Below, one piece after another: positions 1 through 7,906 of a stretch of DNA of 38,842 bases. This DNA comes from JBCDGZ01 sp038750655. GTDB lineage: Bacteria > Bacteroidota > Bacteroidia > Chitinophagales > Saprospiraceae. The notes beneath the pieces were generated by a model, which saw only the letters and a program-made list of their open reading frames with translations, did no database searches and was not told the DNA's origin. Numbering within the stretch: the stretch's first letter is position 1; each line of letters starts with the position of its first letter. The position numbers and the translations under genes are program-made. The DNA is taken from positions 1 to 38,842 of the forward strand of contig JBCDGZ010000067.1 of NCBI GenBank assembly GCA_038750655.1. Direction: 5' to 3'.

Positions 1-490
1 ACATTTCTGCGGATCGTACGCAGACAATTGTCCCACACTGTAGAGTGATCTTTTAGCATTCTCCAGATTCAATACGGATAACCGCGTTAAATAATATAAC
101 GATAAAGATTAAAGTGTAGATTTCTTAGTATCAGTAATGTCGAGCGACGAGTAAGGTCGAAAACATCAATCGGCTCAGCGCAACCAAATTTAAATCACAT
201 TTGTAAAATAATACTTTGATTACGGAGGACTACAAATTTGAGAAAAAAAATCCAGATAGTAAAATGAAAATTTGCCCTATCTGAACATTAATTTAATGTT
301 AATTTGTTATTAATATAATGTATGTCATACTATTAATGACAAAGCCCTAACTTTAAGCAAAAAAGCGATTAGTTTGACTATCAATTCTTTAAAAGTAGCT
401 TGGCTAACTTGCAGCTAAAGTCTGGCCAATGTTCCACGAAAAAAAATGCGGAGAAGAGGGCGCTGAAAAAAAGCGGAATAAGTTAATCGT
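1..490. other. AT-rich non-coding stretch at window edge
   Basis: No convincing gene is visible. The stretch is AT-rich with stops in all frames. A short inverted repeat sits at the very start (TCTGCG at 6-11 and CGCAGA at 19-24, 7-base loop), which could be the end of a terminator for a gene outside the window. The 3' ends of the minus-strand nucleotidase genes abut the right edge. I see no clear promoter box. Confidence 0.6.
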
Positions 491-1408
491 TTAATTTTTT
501 ACCCAAATATTGGCGCAGCTCACACAACGATTTTTGCGATTGCGTTCAAACTGGATGTCCAAGCGTCCCAGCATGATCCCCGCCCAGCCCACTTGGTTGA
601 TGATTACCGGACGGCCTTCGGCATTCTGCTCCACATGCGGCTCCTCCAAAAACGTATGGGTATGCCCCCCAAGAATCAGATCAATATCCGTACTGGCCTT
701 AGCCAACCGAACGTCCGAAATCGTCTCGCTCCGGTACTGATACCCCAGATGCGACAAACAAATCACATAATCACATCGCTGCACCTTCTTCAACTCGCGA
801 GCCACCCGATTGGCATTCTTCACCGGATCGAGGTAGCGCGTCGCCCCATACAACTCCGTCGGTACCAGCCCCTCCAGCTCAATCCCCAGCCCAAAGACGC
901 CGATTCGAATGCCGCCCTTGTCGAAAATCTGGTAGGGGCGGATCTTGCCGTTCATCAGCGTATCCGAGAAATCATAGTTACAACTCAGCAACGAAAAGTT
1001 AGCGTGAGGCAGCTGCTTGTGGAGTCCTTCTAGGCCTGCATCGAAATCGTGGTTGCCAATGGTCGCCGCATCGTATTGCATCGCCGACATCAGCTTAAAT
1101 TCCAGCTCCCCACCGAAGTAGTTGAAATAGGGCGTTCCCTGGAACATATCGCCCGAATCCAGCAGCAGCACATGCTCCTCCTCGGCTCGGACCTGCCGAA
1201 TCAAGCTCGCCCTACGGGCTGCACCGCCCAAGCCCGCCCGCTTTCCGCCATCTTCCTTAAACGGCTCAATACGGCTGTGCACATCATTGGTATGCAAAAT
1301 GCAGAGCTTCACCACCTCCGCCGTGCCGATGGCCTCGAAGGGAAAGCCGCCGCTGCTCAGCAAGAAGGCCGCGCCCCCTGCCTTTTTCAAAAAATGTCTT
1401 CTTTTCAT
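491..1408 (-). CDS. 5'-nucleotidase-type metallophosphatase, catalytic domain only, Tat signal
   Basis: This 305-residue protein is the N-terminal, catalytic half of a UshA/5'-nucleotidase-like enzyme, expected to hydrolyse nucleotides or other phosphomonoesters outside the cytoplasm. The N-terminus has a twin-arginine-type motif (KRRHFLKKAG, residues 2-11) followed by a hydrophobic segment, so Tat export is likely. Metal-ligand motifs are all present: NDVHS (D42, H44), SGD (D87), GNHDFD (N119, H120), SHLG (H220) and GGHTHT (H249, H251). The substrate-binding C-terminal domain of the usual ~550-residue enzyme is missing. It is encoded by the separate gene immediately upstream in the same transcription direction, 18 bp away. 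The two products probably act together. The substrate cannot be told from sequence. Confidence 0.9.
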   Translation of the reverse strand: MKRRHFLKKAGGAAFLLSSGGFPFEAIGTAEVVKLCILHTNDVHSRIEPFKEDGGKRAGLGGAARRASLIRQVRAEEEHVLLLDSGDMFQGTPYFNYFGGELEFKLMSAMQYDAATIGNHDFDAGLEGLHKQLPHANFSLLSCNYDFSDTLMNGKIRPYQIFDKGGIRIGVFGLGIELEGLVPTELYGATRYLDPVKNANRVARELKKVQRCDYVICLSHLGYQYRSETISDVRLAKASTDIDLILGGHTHTFLEEPHVEQNAEGRPVIINQVGWAGIMLGRLDIQFERNRKNRCVSCANIWVKN

Positions 1409-1426
1409 GAGCTACTGGTTTTAAAA

Positions 1427-2173
1427 TTAAGATTTTACCCGCCCATCAACTGCGGCGGAGTAGGCTCTGCCGGCGGCCGTCTCCTCCCGCAAATAGTCGA
1501 TCATGCCTTCCCGGACCTGCTTACCCAAAGCATCGCGGGGCTGGTCGCGAAGGAAGAAACAGCGCCCGCCGCCGTTGGCGATAAAGTCGGAAATAGAGAT
1601 GTAGTAGGTGCGATTTCCTTGCAGGGGCTGCCCTTTGATTCGAATATCTTGGGGTTGCTGATCGACGATGCGATAGCTGACTTGTTGGCTGATCGGCCAT
1701 CCGCCGTTGGCGGCCATCCGCTCAAAGAGTTGATGGACGATGGCGGAGTCCACCCTGAGGACTACCAGTTGGTTATCGAAGGGCATAAGTTCAAAGATGG
1801 TACGCACTGTCAGGTCACCAGCGGGCAGCGAGGAGAGGCGGATGCCGCCGTAGTTGACTGTGGTGAAATCAATGGGTTTTTGGTAGTAATCTTCCGATTT
1901 TTTGTGGAGCATATCGCACATCCAGTTGCCCAGGGTCGACTCTGGTTTAGCCTTTTCTAGGGGATGGGTAAGCCGACCGAGCACCTGATTCATTTCGGCG
2001 TCCAGTTGCTCCTTGTAGGGGGAGATGAGGGCTCGGATGTCCTCTTCGGCGCTAGCATCGACTGCTTTGGTGACGCGATAGCTGTTGGGTTGCACATCGG
2101 CGATATGCCATATACGGGAACAGGCCGGCAGGAGCAGCAGTCCGAGTAATAGAGAAAATAGCAAATTTTTCAT
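1427..2173 (-). CDS. 5'-nucleotidase C-terminal domain lipoprotein
   Basis: This 248-residue lipoprotein has a lipobox ending LLPAC (C18) and then a stand-alone 5_nucleotid_C domain. Characteristic patches are STLGNWMCD, NYGGIR, MPFDNQLVVL and DFIANGGG; in the full-length enzymes these form the nucleotide-binding C-terminal domain. It is followed 18 bp downstream by the catalytic-domain gene, so the usual N-to-C domain order is inverted across the operon. The protein is probably anchored to a membrane, with the Tat-exported catalytic partner in the same compartment. Function as a separate subunit is inferred from the split and adjacency. Confidence 0.87.
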   Translation of the reverse strand: MKNLLFSLLLGLLLLPACSRIWHIADVQPNSYRVTKAVDASAEEDIRALISPYKEQLDAEMNQVLGRLTHPLEKAKPESTLGNWMCDMLHKKSEDYYQKPIDFTTVNYGGIRLSSLPAGDLTVRTIFELMPFDNQLVVLRVDSAIVHQLFERMAANGGWPISQQVSYRIVDQQPQDIRIKGQPLQGNRTYYISISDFIANGGGRCFFLRDQPRDALGKQVREGMIDYLREETAAGRAYSAAVDGRVKS

Positions 2174-2184
2174 GATAAGGGGGC

Positions 2185-2718
2185 TTACATCAACAGCCCT
2201 GCCTCTTTCTTCACGGCGACCAGTGCTTTTTCGAGAGGAGCCATCTCGCGGTTTTGCAACTCAGTAAACATCGCACGGCTGTAGTCGCGGGCGTCAGATG
2301 CAGGGTCCGTATTTTGATAAACGACATTGATGACATTAATGACATCGTCGCGGGCAATCTTGATGATCTGCCATAGTTGGTCAGATACATAAACCTGTTG
2401 AGTGATGTTGTGCTCGAATTCTTTTTGTACCGCAATCATCATGGCCAGACGCAGCTCTCCGGCGCTCATTTTTTCAGTGCGCAGCCGCAGGACCAGGTTG
2501 GGGATGGCAATGCGTTCGCAGAAGAGCGAAAGGCGCTCGTAGGCCTGTAGGCGCAGCGGAATCGTCGTTTTCTGCTGATTCTGCTTATAATCGAGCATTT
2601 CCAGTTTGTATCGATTGTCGAGATACTGCTTAAGAAGGGTCTGAACCGTAAAATAGACAATTAGGGCCGGAACCGTAATTTTGATAATTTCCAGAACAAC
2701 TGTTACCACAGTAGACAT
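2185..2718 (-). CDS. membrane-anchored protein of unknown function
   Basis: This is a 177-residue protein starting at the ATG at 2718. A longer reading to 2769 would add a 17-residue N-terminus overlapping the promoter box and is less likely. Residues about 3-28 form one hydrophobic helix (VVTVVLEIIKITVPALIVYF), followed by a charged, helix-rich soluble part. I do not recognise a functional family. It is first in a three-gene minus-strand unit (11 bp before the nucleotidase C-domain lipoprotein), so it is probably co-transcribed with the split nucleotidase, but nothing in it points to a nucleotide-related role. Confidence 0.75.
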   Translation of the reverse strand: MSTVVTVVLEIIKITVPALIVYFTVQTLLKQYLDNRYKLEMLDYKQNQQKTTIPLRLQAYERLSLFCERIAIPNLVLRLRTEKMSAGELRLAMMIAVQKEFEHNITQQVYVSDQLWQIIKIARDDVINVINVVYQNTDPASDARDYSRAMFTELQNREMAPLEKALVAVKKEAGLLM

Positions 2719-2766
2719 AAACGATCTTTGATTAAATGATGGATACCCTCCTAACGGAGAATGGCG

Positions 2767-2774
2767 CAAAAATA
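2767..2774 (-). promoter_or_regulatory. candidate Bacteroidota -7 box for the nucleotidase operon
   Basis: Read on the minus strand this is TATTTTTG followed by C, matching the Bacteroidota -7 consensus TAnnTTTG. It lies about 50 bases before the chosen start at 2718. No clear TTG -33 element is visible at the expected distance. Confidence 0.4.
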
Positions 2775-2858
2775 ACGGCTTGGAGGGATTTTTTCTTATT
2801 TTTCTTTAGATTTCTCCAATTTGCAACATATGCCCTTTCGGGATGTTATTATTTTACG

Positions 2859-2866
2859 TATGTTTG
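2859..2866 (+). promoter_or_regulatory. candidate Bacteroidota -7 box for the Fe-S carrier gene
   Basis: TATGTTTG matches TAnnTTTG exactly, 28 bases before the start codon at 2895. A matching -33 TTG at the usual 19-21 base spacing is not evident. The gap is shared with the divergent promoter of the nucleotidase operon. Confidence 0.4.
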
Positions 2867-2894
2867 TTTAAGAGATAATTAAAACTACAAAGTC

Positions 2895-3248
2895 ATGAGC
2901 GATACCAAAACTGTTGTGCAGTCTCCCATCACTTTGACCGATGGAGCGATAAAGCAACTGACACGAATTAGAACAGAGCAGAATGTACCTGACGACCACT
3001 CCCTTAGAGTTGGAGTGAAAGGTGGCGGTTGCTCTGGATTTTCCTATATATTGGGTTTTGATGCCAGAAAAGAGGGCGATGACCTATACGAAATCAACGG
3101 GATTGATGTGCTTTTGGACAAGGCGCATGCCATCTACCTACTCGGTATTGAAATCGACTGGCTGGAGGGACTGAATAACCGAGGATTTACTTTTAACAAT
3201 CCAAATGCCAAAGAAACCTGCGGTTGCGGGACTTCTTTCTCCGCTTAG
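2895..3248 (+). CDS. HesB/IscA-family A-type iron-sulfur carrier
   Basis: This 117-residue protein of the IscA/ErpA/SufA family carries nascent Fe-S clusters to target enzymes in the cytoplasm. The three cluster-binding cysteines are present: C46 in GGGCSGF, and C109 and C111 in the C-terminal CGCG motif. The length is normal for the family. It is monocistronic, with its own candidate promoter upstream and a good hairpin terminator downstream. No isc or suf genes are beside it, so the choice between IscA, ErpA and SufA cannot be made here. Confidence 0.93.
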   Translation: MSDTKTVVQSPITLTDGAIKQLTRIRTEQNVPDDHSLRVGVKGGGCSGFSYILGFDARKEGDDLYEINGIDVLLDKAHAIYLLGIEIDWLEGLNNRGFTFNNPNAKETCGCGTSFSA

Positions 3249-3270
3249 ATTATAGGAATTTAATACTGTT

Positions 3271-3308
3271 GAAAAATCCTTCAGGGTAGCTGCCTTGGAG
3301 GATTTTTC
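3271..3308 (+). terminator. intrinsic terminator after the Fe-S carrier gene
   Basis: A perfect 10-bp stem (GAAAAATCCT at 3271-3280, AGGATTTTTC at 3299-3308) encloses an 18-base loop that can pair further near its base. It is followed by ATTTTC. It sits 23 bases after the stop codon. Confidence 0.75.
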
Positions 3309-3445
3309 ATTTTCCCCCCAGCCTTAACCAATCTTTAACACCTTCTCCATCAGGGATACCCAACCCTTCTATTTTAGGCCCAGGTCTATCCTTTTAGAAG
3401 CAATCAACCAATATATTATCCTTCTTGCACCAAACGCTAGTTTTT

Positions 3446-4165
3446 ATGAAAAAATATCTACCCTTTCTCTTTTTATGCCTGCCTTTTTTAAGTACTGCTT
3501 GTAGCTGTATAGACATCCCTACCTTTTGCGAAACCATCACCTATGGAGGCGATGGCGAGGTTACCGTCGGCTTGATCGTCCGAGCGCGTAAAACTAAAAC
3601 GCTTAACGATGGAATGGTCGTCGAAATTCAAGATGTCTTGTATGGCGAAGAGAGCGATGGTTCCCTCATCGTCCGCGATGGCAATGGCGCAGACTGCGGT
3701 TTGCATACGGGAGTCTTTGAAGAGAACGAGGAGCTAATCCTGGCTTTACATCGCTTCGGAGAGCGCTATAGCATTTCTATCTGTGGGCACAACTTTTTGC
3801 GTATTGAAGACAACACTGTAAGGGGCAATATCAAGCCCGGTATTAATAATTTATCCTACGAGCAATTCCTTCGCACCGTTGATTGCGGTGATCTAAAGTT
3901 CAGCCGCCTCGAAGATATACTCAAAGTCTATCCGACCTTGACCCGCGGCCCGGTGCAGCTCGAATCTCGGGCTGAGCGCAACGACCTGCGCCTGCGCTAT
4001 AATGTCTACAATGCGCTAGGGCGATTGATGATCCAGTCCAACGAATTTGCCTTGGCTCCGTCGGCTAGCGAGTTTATCGAAATGGGCAATCTGGCCAAAG
4101 GCATTTACATGGTCGAGCTAGTGGCTGAATTCCGTAAAGTGGTTTATCGAATTGTTGTCCAATAA
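3446..4165 (+). CDS. secreted protein, TIMP/NTR-like domain plus T9SS sorting tail (copy 1)
   Basis: This 239-residue protein starts at the ATG at 3446; a TTG 21 bases upstream would put a polar extension before the signal peptide. A hydrophobic signal peptide ends at STA, and the mature chain begins with CSC. The spacing and patches (CSC, then FC, LIVRA, DVLYGE, ADCG, EELILAL, ISICG) resemble the tissue-inhibitor-of-metalloproteinase / netrin (NTR) fold, in which the N-terminal cysteine is functionally critical. The last ~75 residues (YPTLTRGPVQLE through LAKGIYMVELV) look like a type A T9SS C-terminal sorting domain, so secretion across the outer membrane is expected. It lies 11 bp before a paralogue. 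The NTR assignment is an inference from pattern, not from a search. Confidence 0.8.
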   Translation: MKKYLPFLFLCLPFLSTACSCIDIPTFCETITYGGDGEVTVGLIVRARKTKTLNDGMVVEIQDVLYGEESDGSLIVRDGNGADCGLHTGVFEENEELILALHRFGERYSISICGHNFLRIEDNTVRGNIKPGINNLSYEQFLRTVDCGDLKFSRLEDILKVYPTLTRGPVQLESRAERNDLRLRYNVYNALGRLMIQSNEFALAPSASEFIEMGNLAKGIYMVELVAEFRKVVYRIVVQ

Positions 4166-4176
4166 AAAAAGAGCTT

Positions 4177-4902
4177 ATGAAAAAGAATTTACCCCTTTTA
4201 TTTCTACTCCTTCCTTTTCTGAGCACTGCTTGCATTTGCTTCGGCCCCGATAATTTTTGCGAAACTGTTTCTGAAAAGCTCAGATCACCGAGCTCTGAGG
4301 TGCCTCTGGTAGTCCGAGCCCAAAAAATGAATACCGTCCCTGAAGGGATGGAGATTAGGGTGAAGGAAGTACTTTCTGGAAATGCTCCCGGGTCATCTCT
4401 AATCGTCCGTGGCGGTAATGGCGCAACGTGCTACATATCGACAGATGGTTTTCAAGATGGGATGGAGTTTGTTGCTCTGCTTGAGCGTTTTGATAGTGAT
4501 GACTACATTATTTCTATTTGTGGGGTCCATATCCTGCCTATAGAAAATGAGATCATTAAAGGTCCGGCTGCGAAGGGAGTTTCTTCGTTACCCTACAAAG
4601 ATTTATTCTTCAAACCTGACTGCTCCGAGTTAAGAGGCAGTAGTCTGAACAGTCTCTTTAGGGTCTTTCCTACGCTGACTCAGAATAGCGTACAAATCTA
4701 TTACAGAGCTAGAGAGGAAGAAATTCAGCTCAACTATACTGTTTATGATGCAGTAGGACGTAAGGTGGTGGAGGCTGTCCCCTTCATCATGTCACCCTCC
4801 TCCCGGCAAAGCATCGAGCTTGGCCACTTGGCCGATGGGGTGTACCTAATCGAATTGGCGGCGGATACTCGACGGCAGGTCTACGAAATTGTACTGCATT
4901 AG
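4177..4902 (+). CDS. secreted protein, TIMP/NTR-like domain plus T9SS sorting tail (copy 2)
   Basis: This 241-residue paralogue follows the preceding gene by 11 bp and is almost certainly in the same operon. It has the same architecture: signal peptide ending STA, mature N-terminus CIC, FC, a central LVVRA and KEVLSG region, ATC, a second cluster at ISICG, and a C-terminal sorting-like domain (FPTLTQNSVQIY to LADGVYLIELA). The two proteins have diverged well away from identity outside the cysteine framework, so the duplication is old. The role is unknown; a secreted protease inhibitor or adhesion/binding module would fit an NTR fold but is speculative. Confidence 0.8.
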   Translation: MKKNLPLLFLLLPFLSTACICFGPDNFCETVSEKLRSPSSEVPLVVRAQKMNTVPEGMEIRVKEVLSGNAPGSSLIVRGGNGATCYISTDGFQDGMEFVALLERFDSDDYIISICGVHILPIENEIIKGPAAKGVSSLPYKDLFFKPDCSELRGSSLNSLFRVFPTLTQNSVQIYYRAREEEIQLNYTVYDAVGRKVVEAVPFIMSPSSRQSIELGHLADGVYLIELAADTRRQVYEIVLH

Positions 4903-4916
4903 AAATAAATAGAAAA

Positions 4917-4951
4917 GCGCCGTGCCCTTTCTTTAGTAAGAGACACGGCGC
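4917..4951 (+). terminator. hairpin terminator after the TIMP-like pair
   Basis: An 8-bp GC-rich stem, GCGCCGTG (4917-4924) with CACGGCGC (4944-4951), lies 15 bases after the stop and is followed by an AT-rich run. Its stem sequence recurs in other 3'-end hairpins of this window. Confidence 0.6.
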
Positions 4952-4989
4952 AATCTAAAATATTCTTTTATGCATTAAGTTGAATTCGA

Positions 4990-5017
4990 GCCGTGTTTCC
5001 CTACTGGGGGGCACGGC
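4990..5017 (-). terminator. hairpin terminator downstream of icd
   Basis: A stem of GCCGTG (4990-4995) with CACGGC (5012-5017) lies 11 bases beyond the icd stop on the minus strand. It shares the CGCCGTG core with the hairpin at 4917-4951, so the two convergent transcripts end in related structures. Confidence 0.55.
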
Positions 5018-5028
5018 GCTTCAATCAA

Positions 5029-6294
5029 CTACATATTATTAATAATCTCTGTACCGAACTCCGAGCACTTCAGCAGCGTCGCCTTGTTCATCAGTCGTTC
5101 GAAATCGTAGGTAACGCGCTTTTTGCGGATAGAGCGGCCGATACCTTTGATGATGCGATCTGCCGCTTCGGTCCAACCCATGTAGCGGAACATCATTTCA
5201 CCGGAGAGGATCACGGAGCTAGGGTTCACCTTGTCCATGCCCGCATACTTAGGTGCCGTACCGTGCGTCGCTTCGAAGAGGGCGATACCCGTTTCGTAGT
5301 TGATATTAGCACCAGGAGCAATACCGATACCGCCAACAGTAGCCGCTAGGGCATCGGAGACATAGTCGCCGTTGAGGTTGAGGGTGGCGATGACAGAGTA
5401 TTCTGCCGGACGCGTTAGGATTTGCTGCAGGAAGGCATCGGCGATAGAATCTTTGATGAGAATCGCTCCTTTCTTCAGGGCCTTATCTTGCGCTTTATCC
5501 GCTGCTTTCTTGCCTTTGTCCGCCGCGATGCGATCGTATTGTGCCCAGGTGAAGACCTTATCGCCAAATTCTCTTTCGGCCAGTTCGTAGCCCCACTCCT
5601 TGAATTTACCTTCGGTGAACTTCATGATATTCCCTTTGTGCACCAGCGTGACCGAAGGCTTTTCATTTTCGATAGCGTAGTTGATCGCCGAGCGAACCAG
5701 GCGTTCTGTCCCTTCAATAGAAACCGGCTTAACGCCCAAGGAAACAGTATCGGGAAAGCGGATTTCCTTCACCTTCATTTCTTCCACCAAAAATTTCTTG
5801 AATTTGCGCAGCTTGGCCGTACCGTGCAAGTACTCAATACCGGCGTAGATGTCTTCGGTATTTTCTCTAAAAATCACCATATCTACCAGCTCTGGCTTTC
5901 TAACCGGAGAAGGAACGCCTTTGAAGTAAGTGATCGGACGCAAACAGGCGAAGAGATCGAGTTTTTGACGCAGCGCCACGTTCAAAGAACGGATACCACC
6001 GCCGACGGGAGTAGTCAAAGGGCCTTTGATGGCCACGAGGTGTTTTTTGATCGCCGTAAGGGTTGGTCTAGGCAACCATTTGCCCGTATTATCCATCGCT
6101 TTTTGACCAGCGAGGACTTCCAGCCACTCGACTTTGCGTTCGCCTTTATAGGCTTTTTCTACTGCTGCATCGAATACCCGAACAGCGGCTGCCCAAATAT
6201 CCGGACCGATACCATCCCCTTCAATATAGGGAATAATTGGGTCATTAGGAACGTTTAATTTGCCGTCAACAAGTGTTATTTTTGTTCCGCTCAT
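5029..6294 (-). CDS. icd: NADP-dependent isocitrate dehydrogenase
   Basis: This 421-residue enzyme of the TCA cycle converts isocitrate to 2-oxoglutarate plus CO2 with NADP+. It matches the E. coli-type homodimeric enzyme along its whole length (416 residues there). Visible motifs are IEGDGIGPDIW near the N-terminus, the substrate loop SLNVALR carrying the serine that AceK phosphorylates in enterics, YFKGVPSPVR, FRENTEDIYAGIEY and GDYVSDALAA. The NADP-specificity signature is intact: K-Y in THGTAPKYAGMDKVNP and the later Y and R in TYDFERLM. No aceK or glyoxylate genes are nearby, so phosphorylation control is not indicated. It is monocistronic with its own candidate promoter and terminator. 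Confidence 0.97.
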   Translation of the reverse strand: MSGTKITLVDGKLNVPNDPIIPYIEGDGIGPDIWAAAVRVFDAAVEKAYKGERKVEWLEVLAGQKAMDNTGKWLPRPTLTAIKKHLVAIKGPLTTPVGGGIRSLNVALRQKLDLFACLRPITYFKGVPSPVRKPELVDMVIFRENTEDIYAGIEYLHGTAKLRKFKKFLVEEMKVKEIRFPDTVSLGVKPVSIEGTERLVRSAINYAIENEKPSVTLVHKGNIMKFTEGKFKEWGYELAEREFGDKVFTWAQYDRIAADKGKKAADKAQDKALKKGAILIKDSIADAFLQQILTRPAEYSVIATLNLNGDYVSDALAATVGGIGIAPGANINYETGIALFEATHGTAPKYAGMDKVNPSSVILSGEMMFRYMGWTEAADRIIKGIGRSIRKKRVTYDFERLMNKATLLKCSEFGTEIINNM

Positions 6295-6341
6295 TGTAAA
6301 TTCTTATTTTGATTTAGTTAAGCTTTTTAGAAAATTCAACG

Positions 6342-6349
6342 CAAATGTA
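6342..6349 (-). promoter_or_regulatory. candidate Bacteroidota -7 box for icd
   Basis: On the minus strand this reads TACATTTG followed by C, an exact TAnnTTTG match about 48 bases before the icd start at 6294. The -33 element is weak. Confidence 0.5.
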
Positions 6350-6466
6350 AGTAATTTAAAGCTGATTTTCGAGTTTAAAATATTTTGTGAAACGTAAGTC
6401 TATTTGCAGACGTTTCAAAAGCGTATTAATCTTTTTGTGACCCTCATATTCAATCCGTCGATTTTG

Positions 6467-7906
6467 ATGAAATGCCTATTGACCAGCCTCATAATTTTCG
6501 TTTCTTTTTCCCTGCTTTCGGCTCAGCAAGGCCATCACCTGAGCTTGGAGATTGACAATTACGAAGGCCCCAAAATCTATTTGGCTAATTACTACGGCAG
6601 TGCTACCAACAACATTGATAGTGCTACCGTTGACAGTAGTGGTCAATTTATCTTTAGCAGCGACACCGCCCTCGAGCGAGGCTTGTACATCGTATGGCTG
6701 CCCCTAAACAGAAAGCGGAAGGCCATCCAGTTGATTGTTGAGGATAATGATCAACGGGTGAGTGTCAAAGCGGATTATGAGGCCCTGAGTTCGACCAAAA
6801 TAGAGGTAGCGGATTCGAAGTCCAATACGCGATTTTACGACTACTTGCGCTACATGAATCGCAACAGTCAGCTGGTTGGACAATTGAGCAAAGCGCGGCA
6901 GGAATCGGAAGAGGGGGCCGAAAAGCAAGTGCTGCAAGAGCGCATGGATAGCGTCAGCAATGCCGTACGGGCCTACCAGCAAAACCTCCTCGATCAATAC
7001 CCCCAATCCATCGTCGCCACCCAGGCCCGCCTCGACCTCGAACCCCCCTTCCCCACCACCTCCGACAACGAAGAAGAGCAACAAAATCAACGCTACCGCT
7101 ATCGCCGACAGCACTTCTTCGACTATATCGATCTGGCCGATAGCAGCCTGCTGGCCAGCCCGCGCTTCGTCCGCAAAATCAACCACTACCTCACCAAACT
7201 CACCCCGCCCGTTCCCGACTCCGTCGCCCCAACCGTCGATAACCTAATCGCCCAACTGCCCCCCGGCAGCCCCAACCACCGCTTCCTGATGGACTACCTC
7301 CTGAAATCCTACGAAAAACCCCGCTACATCGGGCTGGATGCCGTATACGTCCATCTCGCCGAAACCTACTACGCCGCCGGCCCGCTAAGCTGGCTGGACG
7401 AGCGCGAACGCATCACCATCCTCAAGACGGCGCAGCGCCTCAAGCCCATCCTGATTGGTAAAACAGCGCCCAATATTGTGATGCAAAAAGAGGATGGCAG
7501 CTCCATCGCGCTGCACGATGTCAAAGCAGAACTTACCGTCCTCTTCTTCTGGCGACCCAACTGTGGTTACTGCAAAAAGGCGACGCCCGTAGTCCTGGAA
7601 GCCTACGAAAAATACAAAGACAGAGGAGTCGAAGTATTTGGCCTCTGCACCAGCCTGCGTCAAAAGACTCCCAAATGTTGGGAGGATGTAGAAGAAAAGG
7701 AAATGAATGTTTGGATCAATACCGCCGATAGTGCCAACAAGTCGCGCTTTGTGCAAAAGTACAATGTCGGCCGGACCCCTAAGTTCTACTTGCTGGACAA
7801 AGACAAGAAAATCCTCATCAAAGATTTTGGTGTCGAGCAACTGACCAATCTCCTGGAGCGTTTCCTTCCCAAAGAAGATAAATCAACCCAACAGCATAAT
7901 GAATAA
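6467..7906 (+). CDS. exported thioredoxin-fold oxidoreductase (TlpA/AhpC-TSA type)
   Basis: This 479-residue protein starts at the ATG at 6467, which is followed directly by a signal peptide (KCLLTSLIIFVSFSLLSAQ). An upstream start at 6404 would bury that signal. The N-terminal ~100 residues look like the beta-rich domain (DUF4369-like) common before thioredoxin domains in Bacteroidota. A long helical linker follows. The C-terminal ~140 residues are a thioredoxin fold with an active-site CGYC (residues about 366-369, in WRPNCGYCKKATP) and the cis-proline region (GRTPKFYLLD). It is expected to exchange thiols and disulfides in the periplasm. It overlaps the next gene by 8 bases, so translation is coupled. 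The substrate is unknown. Confidence 0.85.
   Translation: MKCLLTSLIIFVSFSLLSAQQGHHLSLEIDNYEGPKIYLANYYGSATNNIDSATVDSSGQFIFSSDTALERGLYIVWLPLNRKRKAIQLIVEDNDQRVSVKADYEALSSTKIEVADSKSNTRFYDYLRYMNRNSQLVGQLSKARQESEEGAEKQVLQERMDSVSNAVRAYQQNLLDQYPQSIVATQARLDLEPPFPTTSDNEEEQQNQRYRYRRQHFFDYIDLADSSLLASPRFVRKINHYLTKLTPPVPDSVAPTVDNLIAQLPPGSPNHRFLMDYLLKSYEKPRYIGLDAVYVHLAETYYAAGPLSWLDERERITILKTAQRLKPILIGKTAPNIVMQKEDGSSIALHDVKAELTVLFFWRPNCGYCKKATPVVLEAYEKYKDRGVEVFGLCTSLRQKTPKCWEDVEEKEMNVWINTADSANKSRFVQKYNVGRTPKFYLLDKDKKILIKDFGVEQLTNLLERFLPKEDKSTQQHNE

Noticed and set aside
6..24. Short inverted repeat at the window start as an attachment site or terminator
   Set aside because: Too short, and the upstream gene is outside the window, so no role can be supported; only mentioned in the edge-region entry.
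1049..1960. 303-codon plus-strand frame across the nucleotidase genes
   Set aside because: Antisense shadow spanning two well-supported minus-strand genes and their gap; the product shows no family features.
2719..2769. Extended N-terminus for the membrane protein at 2185-2718
   Set aside because: The extension would begin inside the likely promoter region and add polar residues before the membrane helix; the ATG at 2718 fits better.
5422..6258. Long plus-strand open frame (278 codons) opposite icd
   Set aside because: Lies wholly antisense to a strongly conserved icd gene, has no recognisable motifs, and its composition is explained by the codon bias of the other strand.
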